Assembly (NCBI GenBank): GCA_021798635.1
Contig: JAJZGH010000242.1
Span: 1 to 7,102 of the forward strand
Direction: 5' to 3'
DNA: 7,102 bases
Origin: Planctomycetota bacterium
Lineage (GTDB): Bacteria; Planctomycetota; Phycisphaerae; WQYP01
Numbering within the stretch: position 1 is the stretch's first letter; every line of letters starts with the position of its first letter. The notes beneath the pieces are model-generated. The model was not told the DNA's origin. It ran no database searches and was given only the letters and a program-made list of their open reading frames with translations. Positions 1 through 5,937 of this stretch are shown one piece after another. The translations under genes were made by a program, and so were the position numbers.

Positions 1-126
1 GGAAGTTTGGTCACCAATATCAGCAACACCGCCGTTACCACTCCGGAACCAGCGACTTTGGCGCTATTTGCGGTTGGTGGATTGGCCCTTCTGGCGGTTG
101 GACGCCGCAACAAATCGCGGGCCTGA
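1..126 (+). CDS. PEP-CTERM sorting domain protein, C-terminal end only (cut by window start)
   Basis: Frame 1 reads 41 residues and stops at TGA 124-126. The visible tail has the three parts of a PEP-CTERM sorting signal: the Pro-Glu-Pro motif at residues 15-17, a hydrophobic helix (about 19-34) and a basic end (RRNKSR). In this system the protein is exported through Sec, held in the membrane by the helix and processed by an exosortase encoded elsewhere; this is family knowledge, not visible here. The 41 residues match the tail of the complete PEP-CTERM protein ending at 1238 at 26 of 41 positions without gaps, including a shared VTTPEPAT core, so the two genes are probably tandem paralogues. 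The N-terminus and function lie outside the window. A strong terminator follows 26 bases after the stop. Confidence 0.88.
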   Translation, partial: GSLVTNISNTAVTTPEPATLALFAVGGLALLAVGRRNKSRA

Positions 127-152
127 TATAGCAACTTAAGCCAGACACTTAT

Positions 153-187
153 AAAAGGCCGCCATGATGATTCATGGCGGCCTTTTT
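153..187 (+). terminator. Rho-independent terminator after the first PEP-CTERM gene
   Basis: A perfect 11-bp stem (157-167 with 172-182) closes a 4-base TGAT loop and is followed by TTTTT (183-187). AAAA (153-156) precedes the stem and can extend it against the T tract. It lies 26 bases after the stop at 126, so it separates the two PEP-CTERM genes into independent transcription units. Confidence 0.93.
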
Positions 188-293
188 CATGCGCGATACC
201 GGGCGAAATATTTATACATAAATACGAATTTTATTCATTAAAAAGCGGTATAAGCTGTCCTGCAAAAAACTTTAACATTTTGTTAATTATTCC

Positions 294-322
294 TTGACAT
301 GGCGCTATTATCGGGTTATATT
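294..322 (+). promoter_or_regulatory. Sigma-70-type promoter of the PEP-CTERM gene
   Basis: A consensus -35 box TTGACA (294-299) is followed, after a 17-bp spacer, by TATATT (317-322), matching TATAAT at five of six positions. An AT-rich block lies immediately upstream at 271-290. Transcription would start near 329 and read into the complete PEP-CTERM gene. The preceding terminator (153-187) supports an independent start here. This is the clearest promoter in the window. Confidence 0.78.
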
Positions 323-505
323 CCATATAGGTCTTGGAGAGACTAAGGCGAAAATTCTTGTTTTCGGCATGTTTCCATCAAGGCAGCGATGTAGATGATT
401 TCAGTCTGTCGCATGTAGAAGTAAAAATGTGATCATAGGTATCCAGCCCGTTGTAGTTCGATGAGCGGCCAATGATCTGAAGTTATTATCTCATCCTTTT
501 ATTTT

Positions 506-510
506 GGAGA
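506..510 (+). promoter_or_regulatory. Ribosome binding site that fixes the PEP-CTERM start at 516
   Basis: GGAGA (506-510) lies 5 bases before ATG at 516. Upstream in-frame candidates TTG 504 and ATG 510 overlap or abut this site, so they cannot use it. The product starting at 516 begins MRKS, a normal signal-peptide start. Confidence 0.75.
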
Positions 511-515
511 TGGTT

Positions 516-1238
516 ATGAGAAAGTCAGCACTGTTCGGAATCGCGGCAATGGGATTAGCAACGGTTGGGTGTGCCAGCGCGTTTGCTACGCCTACATTGA
601 TGATAACCACAACCAGTGGATCAACTACCGAGGCATTCACAGACGTATCCGCAATCCTTGGTGCCGGCTCTTACGCAGCTTTGCCAGGAACTTTCGATGG
701 CTTTTCCTGGGGTGGCATTTTAGAGAAAATTGGATCGACGCAAGTAACCACCAACCTGACATCGGTTTCCACGTCCAATAGCGGCAACAATACAATTAAC
801 TTTGCGGTTTCCGCCAGCGGAATATCCGGCACCGGCATTGTATCGATGCAGTCCTCCGGCGGTGTAACGGCAACCGATGCGAGCTCGTTACAAACTGCGG
901 ACTTAAATGGTTCGGTATATTCCGCCGCTTTGGTGTTACTTGGACGACAAGACTCCGGCAGCCTTCCCATGAACTCTGCCAGTAATCCAATGATGCCCTC
1001 ATCTTCCGTTGCGTTTAATTCCTCCGGCATGAATTTGACGGGATCCAGCGCGACCTTGACTGTTACCAATTCACTGGCTCTTACACTTGACCCCAGTTCT
1101 TCACTAACGGGCGGTCTTTTGACCACAAACTTGGGCACCACCACGGTTACCACACCAGAACCCGCTACGGTGGCGCTTTTTGCTCTTGGTGGATTGGCGT
1201 TGCTGGTCGGTGCGCGTCGCCGCAGCCATAAGGCTTAA
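516..1238 (+). CDS. PEP-CTERM sorting domain-containing secreted protein
   Basis: This 240-aa protein is predicted to be exported and anchored or processed at the cell envelope. Residues 1-24 form a Sec signal peptide (basic MRK, hydrophobic core, likely cleavage after AFA at 22-24). The body (25-212) is rich in Ser, Thr, Gly and small hydrophobic residues, as expected for a beta-rich extracellular protein, and shows no catalytic motif that I recognise. The C-terminus is a complete PEP-CTERM signal: PEP at 214-216, a hydrophobic helix at about 218-233, then RRR at 234-236. Exosortase recognition and removal of this tail is established for the family; no exosortase gene is in the window. The start at 516 is preferred over the in-frame TTG at 504 because GGAGA sits just upstream of it. 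The gene has its own promoter and terminators on both sides. The body does not tell its function; surface or extracellular-matrix roles are only family-level guesses. Confidence 0.93.
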   Translation: MRKSALFGIAAMGLATVGCASAFATPTLMITTTSGSTTEAFTDVSAILGAGSYAALPGTFDGFSWGGILEKIGSTQVTTNLTSVSTSNSGNNTINFAVSASGISGTGIVSMQSSGGVTATDASSLQTADLNGSVYSAALVLLGRQDSGSLPMNSASNPMMPSSSVAFNSSGMNLTGSSATLTVTNSLALTLDPSSSLTGGLLTTNLGTTTVTTPEPATVALFALGGLALLVGARRRSHKA

Positions 1239-1268
1239 ATATTCCGCCTAACTAATGATTAATAAAAC

Positions 1269-1304
1269 AAAAAGACCGCCGCATAGTCGCGTCGGTCTTT
1301 TTTT
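1269..1304. terminator. Bidirectional Rho-independent terminator between convergent genes
   Basis: The stem pairs 1271-1278 with 1293-1300, then after one C/T mismatch 1280-1282 with 1289-1291, around a 6-base loop (1283-1288). A run of seven T follows on the plus strand (1298-1304). On the minus strand the A run at 1267-1273 (broken by no other base) supplies a T tract. It can therefore end both the plus-strand PEP-CTERM gene (stop 1238) and the minus-strand symporter gene (stop 1471). Confidence 0.87.
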
Positions 1305-1375
1305 ATTTGATGCAGCGATTCGTATGGTCTGACCGCCATCCAGAAGACCACCAGTCGACTGAGGCCGTTGTACCA

Positions 1376-1390
1376 CAGGCATCTTGCCTG
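1376..1390. repeat. Short palindrome CAGGCA-TCT-TGCCTG in the symporter 3' region
   Basis: A 6-bp perfect inverted repeat with a 3-base loop lies in the 166-bp gap between the symporter stop and the shared terminator. The surrounding minus-strand text resembles short dispersed units of the 'caggcaagatgcctgtg' kind that I recall as frequent between genes in some planctomycete genomes. That memory is unverified. With one copy in the window, repetition cannot be shown. A further GC-rich stem (GCCGGC twice, about 1409-1440) lies next to it. Confidence 0.4.
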
Positions 1391-1470
1391 CATCAGAAAG
1401 CCGCTAAAAGCCGGCGAGGCGGTTGCGCCGGTGCCGGCGGGACATTGCAGACCCATCACAACCCCAGGCA

Positions 1471-3582
1471 TTACTGAGATAGGCTATCGGGATCGCGGGG
1501 AGTCTCAATAGCAGATAATCCCACTTCATCCAGATTGCGATGCCCTACTACCGTGCCGTCATCCAGAGCATTGCGCTGCACGATTTTGAGTCTGGCAAAA
1601 AGCTTTTTCAAATCAAGAATACTGCCCCAGGTAAACCAGACGGTAACGGTAACACCGATGAAAAATTCAATAAACACATAGCCGACATAACTGAAGTTCA
1701 CCCACCAGTGCGTGGGCCAGGGATGGATAATATTCCATATCACAATAACAACGAATGCCAGGAACCAGCCAAAGCGGTAGATAAACAGACTCCACGAGAT
1801 TGCCAGATCACTGGTTGTGAAGTCCTGCGTAATGCCCATCAGGGCCTTGAGGGATATTTTCCTGGGGATTAAAGCCTTGGCCGCCGCCTCTTCCGGGCTG
1901 GCATATTGCCCCCGGTGCAACATCTGGTCCAGATTAAACGGCTGTCGATACGTCATAATCGATAGGCCAAGATAAAAACCGATCGCGGTCAGAATTGAAA
2001 AAAACCAGATCCAGTTGCTGTTAAACGGAAAGCGATCCGGGCGTATACTCCAGTTTAATTGCGGCACATGCGCGGAAATGGTCGCCAGCACGCCGCCGAC
2101 ACTATGCAGCAATTGCGGATGATCGTGTAACAGCCAGGGGTACAGATACGGCTCCCATGATCGTTGGAGAATAAAACCGCCAATGGTTACCAGCAGACCG
2201 CTGATCATTGCTCCCCAGGCCCCGGCGGCGGTTCCGCGCTTCCAGTAAAAGCCGCCAATGATCGTGGCTCCGGCTCCGGAAAAGATGGCTGCGGCCAAGG
2301 CCAGGAACATCATGATGTACTGTGTTTGTGGGAAGAATGCGCTAAATAAAAAGGCGAACACCGCCACGCCCACCACGGCCGTTCGCAGGGCAAATAGATG
2401 CTGCCGAGTTTCCATGGGTCGCCTGCGCAGCGGCACCACGACATCCTGAATAAATATGCTGCCCCAGGAGTGCATCATGGTAACATCGGTGGATATTTGC
2501 GCAAAGAGCATGATCGCGGCGAACATTCCTTTTACCCCGATTGGCAGCATGAGGCTCAAGGCCACCGGCCCCACCAGCTGTGCGCGAATGGCGGGGTTAT
2601 GCACAGAATGCAGAATGGCGATGACTTTTCCCGCACCCGCCGAATAGAGCGAATAATGCAGAAAACAGAAGGCGCACATAGCGGTAACGGTCAGCAGCAG
2701 CGTGCGGGCCTCATTGCGCCAAGGCCCTAGAATGGCCCCCATTTTCTGCTCATGGGCGTTAATCGCTGCGGACCGGAAGCCATAGCCGGCCTGCTGACTT
2801 TGCCAGCCATAGGCGAAACCAAAAATCTGAATCGCCATGTACCAGAAATTGAAGCTGCCAATTTTCGATTCATCAAACGGATTGAACATGGATTCGCCGG
2901 CGGGCCGCTGCAACATGCTGTGCGCTACACTCGACCAATGGAAGGTCATCAGCAGAACCACCACCACCACGATATAAAATATCATGGAAATAAAACCCGC
3001 CAGGCTGTCAACCACCATGGCTGTAAGCTGCCCTCCCATGGCCGTCAATACCACGCCTGGCGTCAGTAAAATCACCATCATAAATAAAAAGCTGGGAACT
3101 GCATGACCCAATATATGCACTACCGGCGGCAACCCGCAATAATAAATAAAGAACCGCGCCCCCACCGCCGGATAAATTCCGTAGGCCACAATCCCGGAAA
3201 GAAATGCCAGCGAACCGGCGAACACGCGAAATGATTTGGAATACCGAATTTCAAAAAACTGCCCCAGGGTCATAACCCGGCTTTCGCGGTAGCGGTAAAT
3301 TATAAATCCGGACAGCAGGATAAAAAGCCAGACTGCGTTGTTCGCTAATATCCAGAAGTTATAAGCCGCAAAACCGGAAACGAAGAAAATTTCGAACTGG
3401 CCAATGACATTGGTAATTCCAAAGACGGCTTCATTACTGGCGGTGGCCACCAGGTAACGCCCGGCCACGCGACTGGCGGACATAAAATCCGCAACGCTAC
3501 GCGTATATTTCTGGGTTTTCACGCCGATGATTGCGGTAATCAATACCGGCACCGCCAGCATGATCCAGTCCAGGATTGACAT
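1471..3582 (-). CDS. Sodium:solute symporter family (SSS) transporter with C-terminal membrane extension
   Basis: This 703-aa inner-membrane protein belongs to the sodium:solute symporter family (LeuT fold), which couples inward sodium flow to uptake of a small solute. Family features in order: an N-terminal helix (about 5-21); the segment ADFMSASRVAGRY (31-43); MTLGQFFEIRYSKSFR (104-119), the usual loop before the next core helix; the helix with QISTDVTMMHSWG (362-374), where Ser/Thr residues of the sodium site normally lie; and GGFYWKRGTAAGAWGAMISG (443-462), a strongly family-like block. Beyond the core, residues 540-703 add a soluble stretch containing LHRGQY (555-560), two further helices (about 596-620 and 627-650) and a charged tail. 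The substrate cannot be told from the sequence, and its neighbours do not help. The start at 3582 is chosen because GAGGTG (3589-3594) stands 6 bases before it; the longer form from 3603 has no such site. It ends at the bidirectional terminator. Confidence 0.93.
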   Translation of the reverse strand: MSILDWIMLAVPVLITAIIGVKTQKYTRSVADFMSASRVAGRYLVATASNEAVFGITNVIGQFEIFFVSGFAAYNFWILANNAVWLFILLSGFIIYRYRESRVMTLGQFFEIRYSKSFRVFAGSLAFLSGIVAYGIYPAVGARFFIYYCGLPPVVHILGHAVPSFLFMMVILLTPGVVLTAMGGQLTAMVVDSLAGFISMIFYIVVVVVLLMTFHWSSVAHSMLQRPAGESMFNPFDESKIGSFNFWYMAIQIFGFAYGWQSQQAGYGFRSAAINAHEQKMGAILGPWRNEARTLLLTVTAMCAFCFLHYSLYSAGAGKVIAILHSVHNPAIRAQLVGPVALSLMLPIGVKGMFAAIMLFAQISTDVTMMHSWGSIFIQDVVVPLRRRPMETRQHLFALRTAVVGVAVFAFLFSAFFPQTQYIMMFLALAAAIFSGAGATIIGGFYWKRGTAAGAWGAMISGLLVTIGGFILQRSWEPYLYPWLLHDHPQLLHSVGGVLATISAHVPQLNWSIRPDRFPFNSNWIWFFSILTAIGFYLGLSIMTYRQPFNLDQMLHRGQYASPEEAAAKALIPRKISLKALMGITQDFTTSDLAISWSLFIYRFGWFLAFVVIVIWNIIHPWPTHWWVNFSYVGYVFIEFFIGVTVTVWFTWGSILDLKKLFARLKIVQRNALDDGTVVGHRNLDEVGLSAIETPRDPDSLSQ

Positions 3583-3588
3583 AGCCAT

Positions 3589-3594
3589 CACCTC
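3589..3594 (-). promoter_or_regulatory. Ribosome binding site deciding the symporter start
   Basis: On the minus strand GAGGTG is followed after 6 bases by ATG at 3582-3580. A nearer ATG (3588-3586) directly abuts the site, and a farther ATG (3603) lies upstream of it, so 3582 is the best-supported start. Confidence 0.65.
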
Positions 3595-3702
3595 GAAGCG
3601 CAAAACCAGCGTTGCTGTGTGCCTGATCTCTGAGACAAATTTCCAAAACCGCCGTAAGGAGATGAATCTTTAACACACCTTGCCAATTATTGCAATATAA
3701 CA

Positions 3703-3969
3703 GTGCTCTGTCACGCCTAAATATTAGGATTGATTGGCCGCAAAGGCTCCAGATGCAAGGAGTAGCGGCGAAAACCGGGTCCGAAGACCCCTTGATCCGT
3801 TACGACGCCGCAGATGGGGCGTTTGCGGCCAACCCGCAGGGCGGGGGCCAGGAGGCCGTGAGCTTTGGCGCTCGTCGTCAATGTATGTACCCATACACTT
3901 TCCTCCTCGCTTCGCGCCCACAGCCCCCTGGCCCTCCGTCAATCCTAATATTTAGGCGCGACAGAGCAC
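3703..3969. mobile_element. Inverted-repeat-bounded 267-bp element (MITE-like or mobile structured RNA)
   Basis: The ends are 31-bp inverted repeats, 3703-3733 and 3939-3969, matching at 30 of 31 positions; the only mismatch is A3713 against C3959. Each arm itself holds a short hairpin (CCTAA/TTAGG around 3 bases: 3716-3728 and 3944-3956). The arms are AT-rich in their inner part, whereas the 205-bp core is strongly GC-rich and made of successive small stem-loops. The right arm begins only 9 bases past the cysS stop codon, so insertion spared the gene. No transposase is present. A direct target duplication abutting the ends is not seen; AATTATTG occurs on both sides (3685-3692 and 3978-3985) but 10 and 8 bases away from the ends. 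The size, inverted ends and lack of a transposase fit a MITE. A repeated structured-RNA unit is the alternative. I cannot assign a transposase family. Confidence 0.72.
3747..3897 (-). ncRNA. Candidate structured RNA: chain of seven hairpins inside the element
   Basis: Perfect short stems follow each other (plus-strand positions): 3747-3750/3759-3762, 3777-3781/3786-3790, 3807-3812/3824-3829, 3833-3837/3841-3845, 3846-3849/3854-3857, 3860-3863/3870-3873 and 3882-3887/3892-3897. From 3807 to 3873 almost every base is in a stem or a short loop. Read on the minus strand, the second stem is closed by C-UUCG-G, the very stable tetraloop. On the plus strand the same loop is CGAA, so the minus strand is favoured. 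That is also the strand of cysS, whose transcript could run through it. No RNA family was recognised. DNA-level palindromes are an alternative explanation. Confidence 0.4.
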
Positions 3970-3979
3970 GAGCAGAAAA

Positions 3980-5605
3980 TTATTGTGAAAGCTTTTCCGG
4001 GGCCAGCCGCGGACGCCACGTTGAACCTGCGGGGGTGTCTTTGACTTCTACCCCCAGCGACATGATCTGTTTCCGCAGCAAGTCGCCGGCACTGAAATCT
4101 TTCTGCTGCCGAGCCGCCACGCGCTGCTCCATGAGTTGCTTAACTTGCCTCTTAGTATCATCCGGCACGTCTTGCAAGACCGTAAAAATAACCCCCAGCA
4201 CATGATCCACCTTTTTAAGGCTATGCAACGCTGACCGGGCCTGGGGGTAGGCGATATTTTTCTGTTTATGCAGGGCATTGGCCCAGGTGAACAACGCGGC
4301 CAATGCGCCGGAAACGTTCAGGTCATCGTCCATCGCGGAATTAAATTCCGTCAGCATGTGCCGATCACCCGGCTCCAGTATCGGATCATGCGCGGCCTTA
4401 GCACCGCCACCCGGCGCGGCAAAATCTCCGTCGCCGGAGGCTTCATCCACGGCCGCTACCGCAGCCGTTAATTTTTCTGAAAAATCCCGCAGGGTTGTGA
4501 TTGCCGCAGCCGCTTCATAAAGACTTTGAATGGTGAAATTCAACGGTTCTCTGTAGCGTGTGCTGATCAGCCCCCACCGGATGACCACCGGATCAAAGCC
4601 CTTGGCCATAAGATCACGAATGGTAAAAAAATTCCCTTTAGATTTCGACATTTTTTCGCCGTTGACCATTAAATGCCGCGTGTGCATCCAATATTTCACA
4701 AACGGTTTACCCGTAGCCCCTTCCGATTGTGCAATTTCACATTCATGGTGCGGATGAATATTATCTTCTCCACCGGTGTGCAGATCAAACGTGGGCCCCA
4801 GGGCGCGCATCGACATGACACTGCATTCAATATGCCAGCCTGGATAGCCGTCGCCCCACGGGCTGGGCCATCGCATGATGTGATGTGAGTCCGGCTTCCA
4901 GAGGAAAAAATCCGCTGGATGCTTCTTGGCGGCCTGCTGGCTGGTTCTGCCACCGGCCCCGTGTGATAACTGTTCAAGAGAATTACCGGAAAGTTCGCCA
5001 TAGGCGGAAAAGCTGCGAATATCATAATAAACCACACCGTCGGCACCGACATACGCATGCCCACGGTTGATTAGCAACTGGATCATGTCAATAAATTCCG
5101 GAATATGCCGGGTGGGTCGCGGGATAATTTGTTCTTTTGATTCTTCGGTTGCGGCCGCGTCATAATCCGCCACCACGGCTAATCCCAGCAGGCGGGCATC
5201 ATGAAGAAACGCCTGGGCAAAATAATCGGCCACTGCAAATGGATCATTGGGATTTTCAATCAGGGCTTTGCCTGATTTTTTGGTCTCCTTCATTTTTTCC
5301 ACAGCCACTTCCAGCTTATCGCGGCCTGCGCCATCGGCAAGTTGATCCTCGGTCATGTGACCGACATCCGTCATGTTCATGACATGGGTTACCTGTGCGC
5401 CACGCAATTCAAGATAGCGCCGCAGCACATCAGCAAATAAAAAGGCTCGAAAATTCCCGATATGCGCATAGTCATATACCGTGGGGCCGCAGCTATAAAT
5501 GCCGATGCGGCTGCCGGAAACGAGATCTGCCGGATCTGGGCCGGGATGCAGCGGGGTAAAATCCTCAAGCTGGTGATGCAACGTATTGTACAAGCGGGTG
5601 GGCAT
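3980..5605 (-). CDS. cysS: Cysteinyl-tRNA synthetase
   Basis: This 541-aa cytoplasmic class I enzyme joins cysteine to tRNA-Cys using ATP. The catalytic signatures are all present: HIGN at 48-51 (HIGH motif) and KMSKS at 318-322. The expected zinc ligands of the cysteine site are C39 (in YSCGPTVY), C261 (in GWHIECS), and H286 with E290 in HHECE (usually HHENE in E. coli). The C-terminal helical domain ends with the typical basic helix and 'VEVKDTPAGSTW' (519-530). It is about 80 residues longer than the 461-aa E. coli enzyme. One insert lies after NMTD (about 81-125, with VGHMTED and DKLEV), a variant known in several bacterial phyla. Another, Gly/Ala-rich, is at about 386-412. The ATG at 5605 gives the usual start (RLYNTL within ten residues); the AGGA upstream is 13 bases away, slightly far. 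The gene appears intact and is probably monocistronic. Confidence 0.98.
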   Translation of the reverse strand: MPTRLYNTLHHQLEDFTPLHPGPDPADLVSGSRIGIYSCGPTVYDYAHIGNFRAFLFADVLRRYLELRGAQVTHVMNMTDVGHMTEDQLADGAGRDKLEVAVEKMKETKKSGKALIENPNDPFAVADYFAQAFLHDARLLGLAVVADYDAAATEESKEQIIPRPTRHIPEFIDMIQLLINRGHAYVGADGVVYYDIRSFSAYGELSGNSLEQLSHGAGGRTSQQAAKKHPADFFLWKPDSHHIMRWPSPWGDGYPGWHIECSVMSMRALGPTFDLHTGGEDNIHPHHECEIAQSEGATGKPFVKYWMHTRHLMVNGEKMSKSKGNFFTIRDLMAKGFDPVVIRWGLISTRYREPLNFTIQSLYEAAAAITTLRDFSEKLTAAVAAVDEASGDGDFAAPGGGAKAAHDPILEPGDRHMLTEFNSAMDDDLNVSGALAALFTWANALHKQKNIAYPQARSALHSLKKVDHVLGVIFTVLQDVPDDTKRQVKQLMEQRVAARQQKDFSAGDLLRKQIMSLGVEVKDTPAGSTWRPRLAPEKLSQ

Positions 5606-5652
5606 GGGTGTGTAACGTTCCTTTCGCCGATAAAAGCGTAATCCTGCACAGC

Positions 5653-5658
5653 ATTCTA
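5653..5658 (-). promoter_or_regulatory. Possible -10 box of cysS
   Basis: On the minus strand TAGAAT (five of six to TATAAT) lies 47 bases before the cysS ATG within an AT-rich stretch. The matching -35 position (TTTCTA with a 17-base spacer) is poor. The terminator upstream makes a promoter in this gap necessary, but its exact place is uncertain. Confidence 0.35.
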
Positions 5659-5712
5659 TGCGGCTTTTATGAATTTAGAAAATCTATTTTAGAGGAGCCT
5701 GTCTTGAGTTTT

Positions 5713-5741
5713 CGCCGGGTTGCGATCCCGGCGCGCCGGGA
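5713..5741. repeat. Overlapping, mutually exclusive GC-rich hairpins upstream of cysS
   Basis: TCCCGGCGCGCCGGGA (5726-5741) is a perfect 16-base palindrome. Its left half, CCCGGCG (5727-5733), can instead pair with CGCCGGG (5713-5719) around a 7-base loop. Only one of the two structures can form at a time. The pair lies about 110-135 bases before the cysS start and could be a leader switch if transcription starts upstream of it. The preferred -10 candidate would place it outside the transcript. Confidence 0.5.
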
Positions 5742-5776
5742 CGATTTTTGGCTTCTCGGGGCATCGTCGCGTCATA

Positions 5777-5847
5777 GAGCACCGTGGTGATAACCCGGTG
5801 GTTGGTTGGCGGCACTGGATCAACCACCGGATTATCATCCGGTGCTC
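5777..5847. repeat. Imperfect long inverted repeat (27/28-bp arms)
   Basis: The arms 5777-5804 and 5821-5847 pair along nearly their whole length, with GAGCACCG/CGGTGCTC at the base and CCGGTGGTTG/CAACCACCGG at the top, one bulged base and two mismatches between. The loop is 16 bases (5805-5820). Outside the arms, CATCGTC (5762-5768) can pair with GACGATG (5858-5864). The outer stem and loop suggest either a small palindromic repeat unit or a decayed insertion. No T tract is next to it, so it is not a terminator. Confidence 0.65.
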
Positions 5848-5910
5848 TGCACTTAATGACGATGGCGTACCTGAACACGATGGTACAGCCGCGCCGCAGA
5901 GGGGCGGAAC

Positions 5911-5937
5911 AAAAAGCACAGCGCCATGCTGCCGTGC
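5911..5937 (-). terminator. Terminator of the TPR membrane protein gene
   Basis: On the minus strand a 7-bp stem (5931-5937 with 5916-5922, one G-T pair) around an 8-base loop is followed directly by TTTTT (5915-5911). It stands 30 bases after the stop codon at 5968-5970. Confidence 0.65.

Larger units (their letters stand above)
188..515 (+). other. Intergenic region: AT-rich upstream block, promoter and long leader of the second PEP-CTERM gene
   Basis: No gene is visible here. The first half is AT-rich, especially 271-290 directly upstream of the -35 box, which could act as an UP element. The promoter is at 294-322. The stretch from about 329 to 515 would be a 5' leader of roughly 186 nt. 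It contains two small hairpins: GTCT/AGAC around a 5-base loop (331-343), and CGAAAA/TTTTCG around a 6-base loop (349-366). I see no known riboswitch pattern. Confidence 0.6.
3583..3979. other. Intergenic region between cysS and the symporter
   Basis: No convincing conventional gene is seen. About two thirds is the inverted-repeat element at 3703-3969. The remaining 120 bases (3583-3702) form the symporter leader. On the minus strand they offer only a poor promoter candidate (TTGCAA, 17 bases, TAAAGA), which I do not call. No terminator with a T tract follows cysS, so cysS transcripts may read into the element. Confidence 0.6.

Noticed and set aside
369..398. Nine-codon frame in the PEP-CTERM leader (ATG 369 to TGA 398)
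   Set aside because: No Shine-Dalgarno sequence precedes it, and such short frames are expected by chance.
552..590. Lipoprotein signal in the PEP-CTERM protein (TVGC)
   Set aside because: The -3 position is Thr rather than Leu/Val/Ile, and a normal signal peptidase I site (AFA) follows closely.
671..1153. 160-codon minus-strand frame inside the PEP-CTERM gene
   Set aside because: It is the antisense of a well-supported gene with signal peptide, sorting signal, promoter and ribosome binding site on the other strand.
1259..1471. 70-codon minus-strand frame overlapping the symporter stop (TAATG)
   Set aside because: The stop-start overlap looks like coupling, but the frame runs through the terminator stem, has no domain and contains the palindromic unit. 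It is better read as 3' UTR.
3690..4205. 171-codon plus-strand frame
   Set aside because: It crosses the inverted-repeat element and the antisense of the cysS end, has no ribosome binding site and no recognisable domain.
5726..5750. Plus-strand terminator (GC-rich palindrome followed by ACGATTTTT)
   Set aside because: There is no plus-strand gene upstream, and the T run is separated from the stem by several bases.
3703..5849. Shared 8-mer GTGCTCTG at the element end (3703-3710) and in the inverted repeat upstream of cysS (5842-5849)
   Set aside because: Only eight bases agree, and the sequences diverge at once on both sides, so a common origin is not supported.
5606..5900. T-box leader for cysS
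   Set aside because: No TGGNACCGCG-like antiterminator core and no terminator with T tract stand in front of the cysS start.
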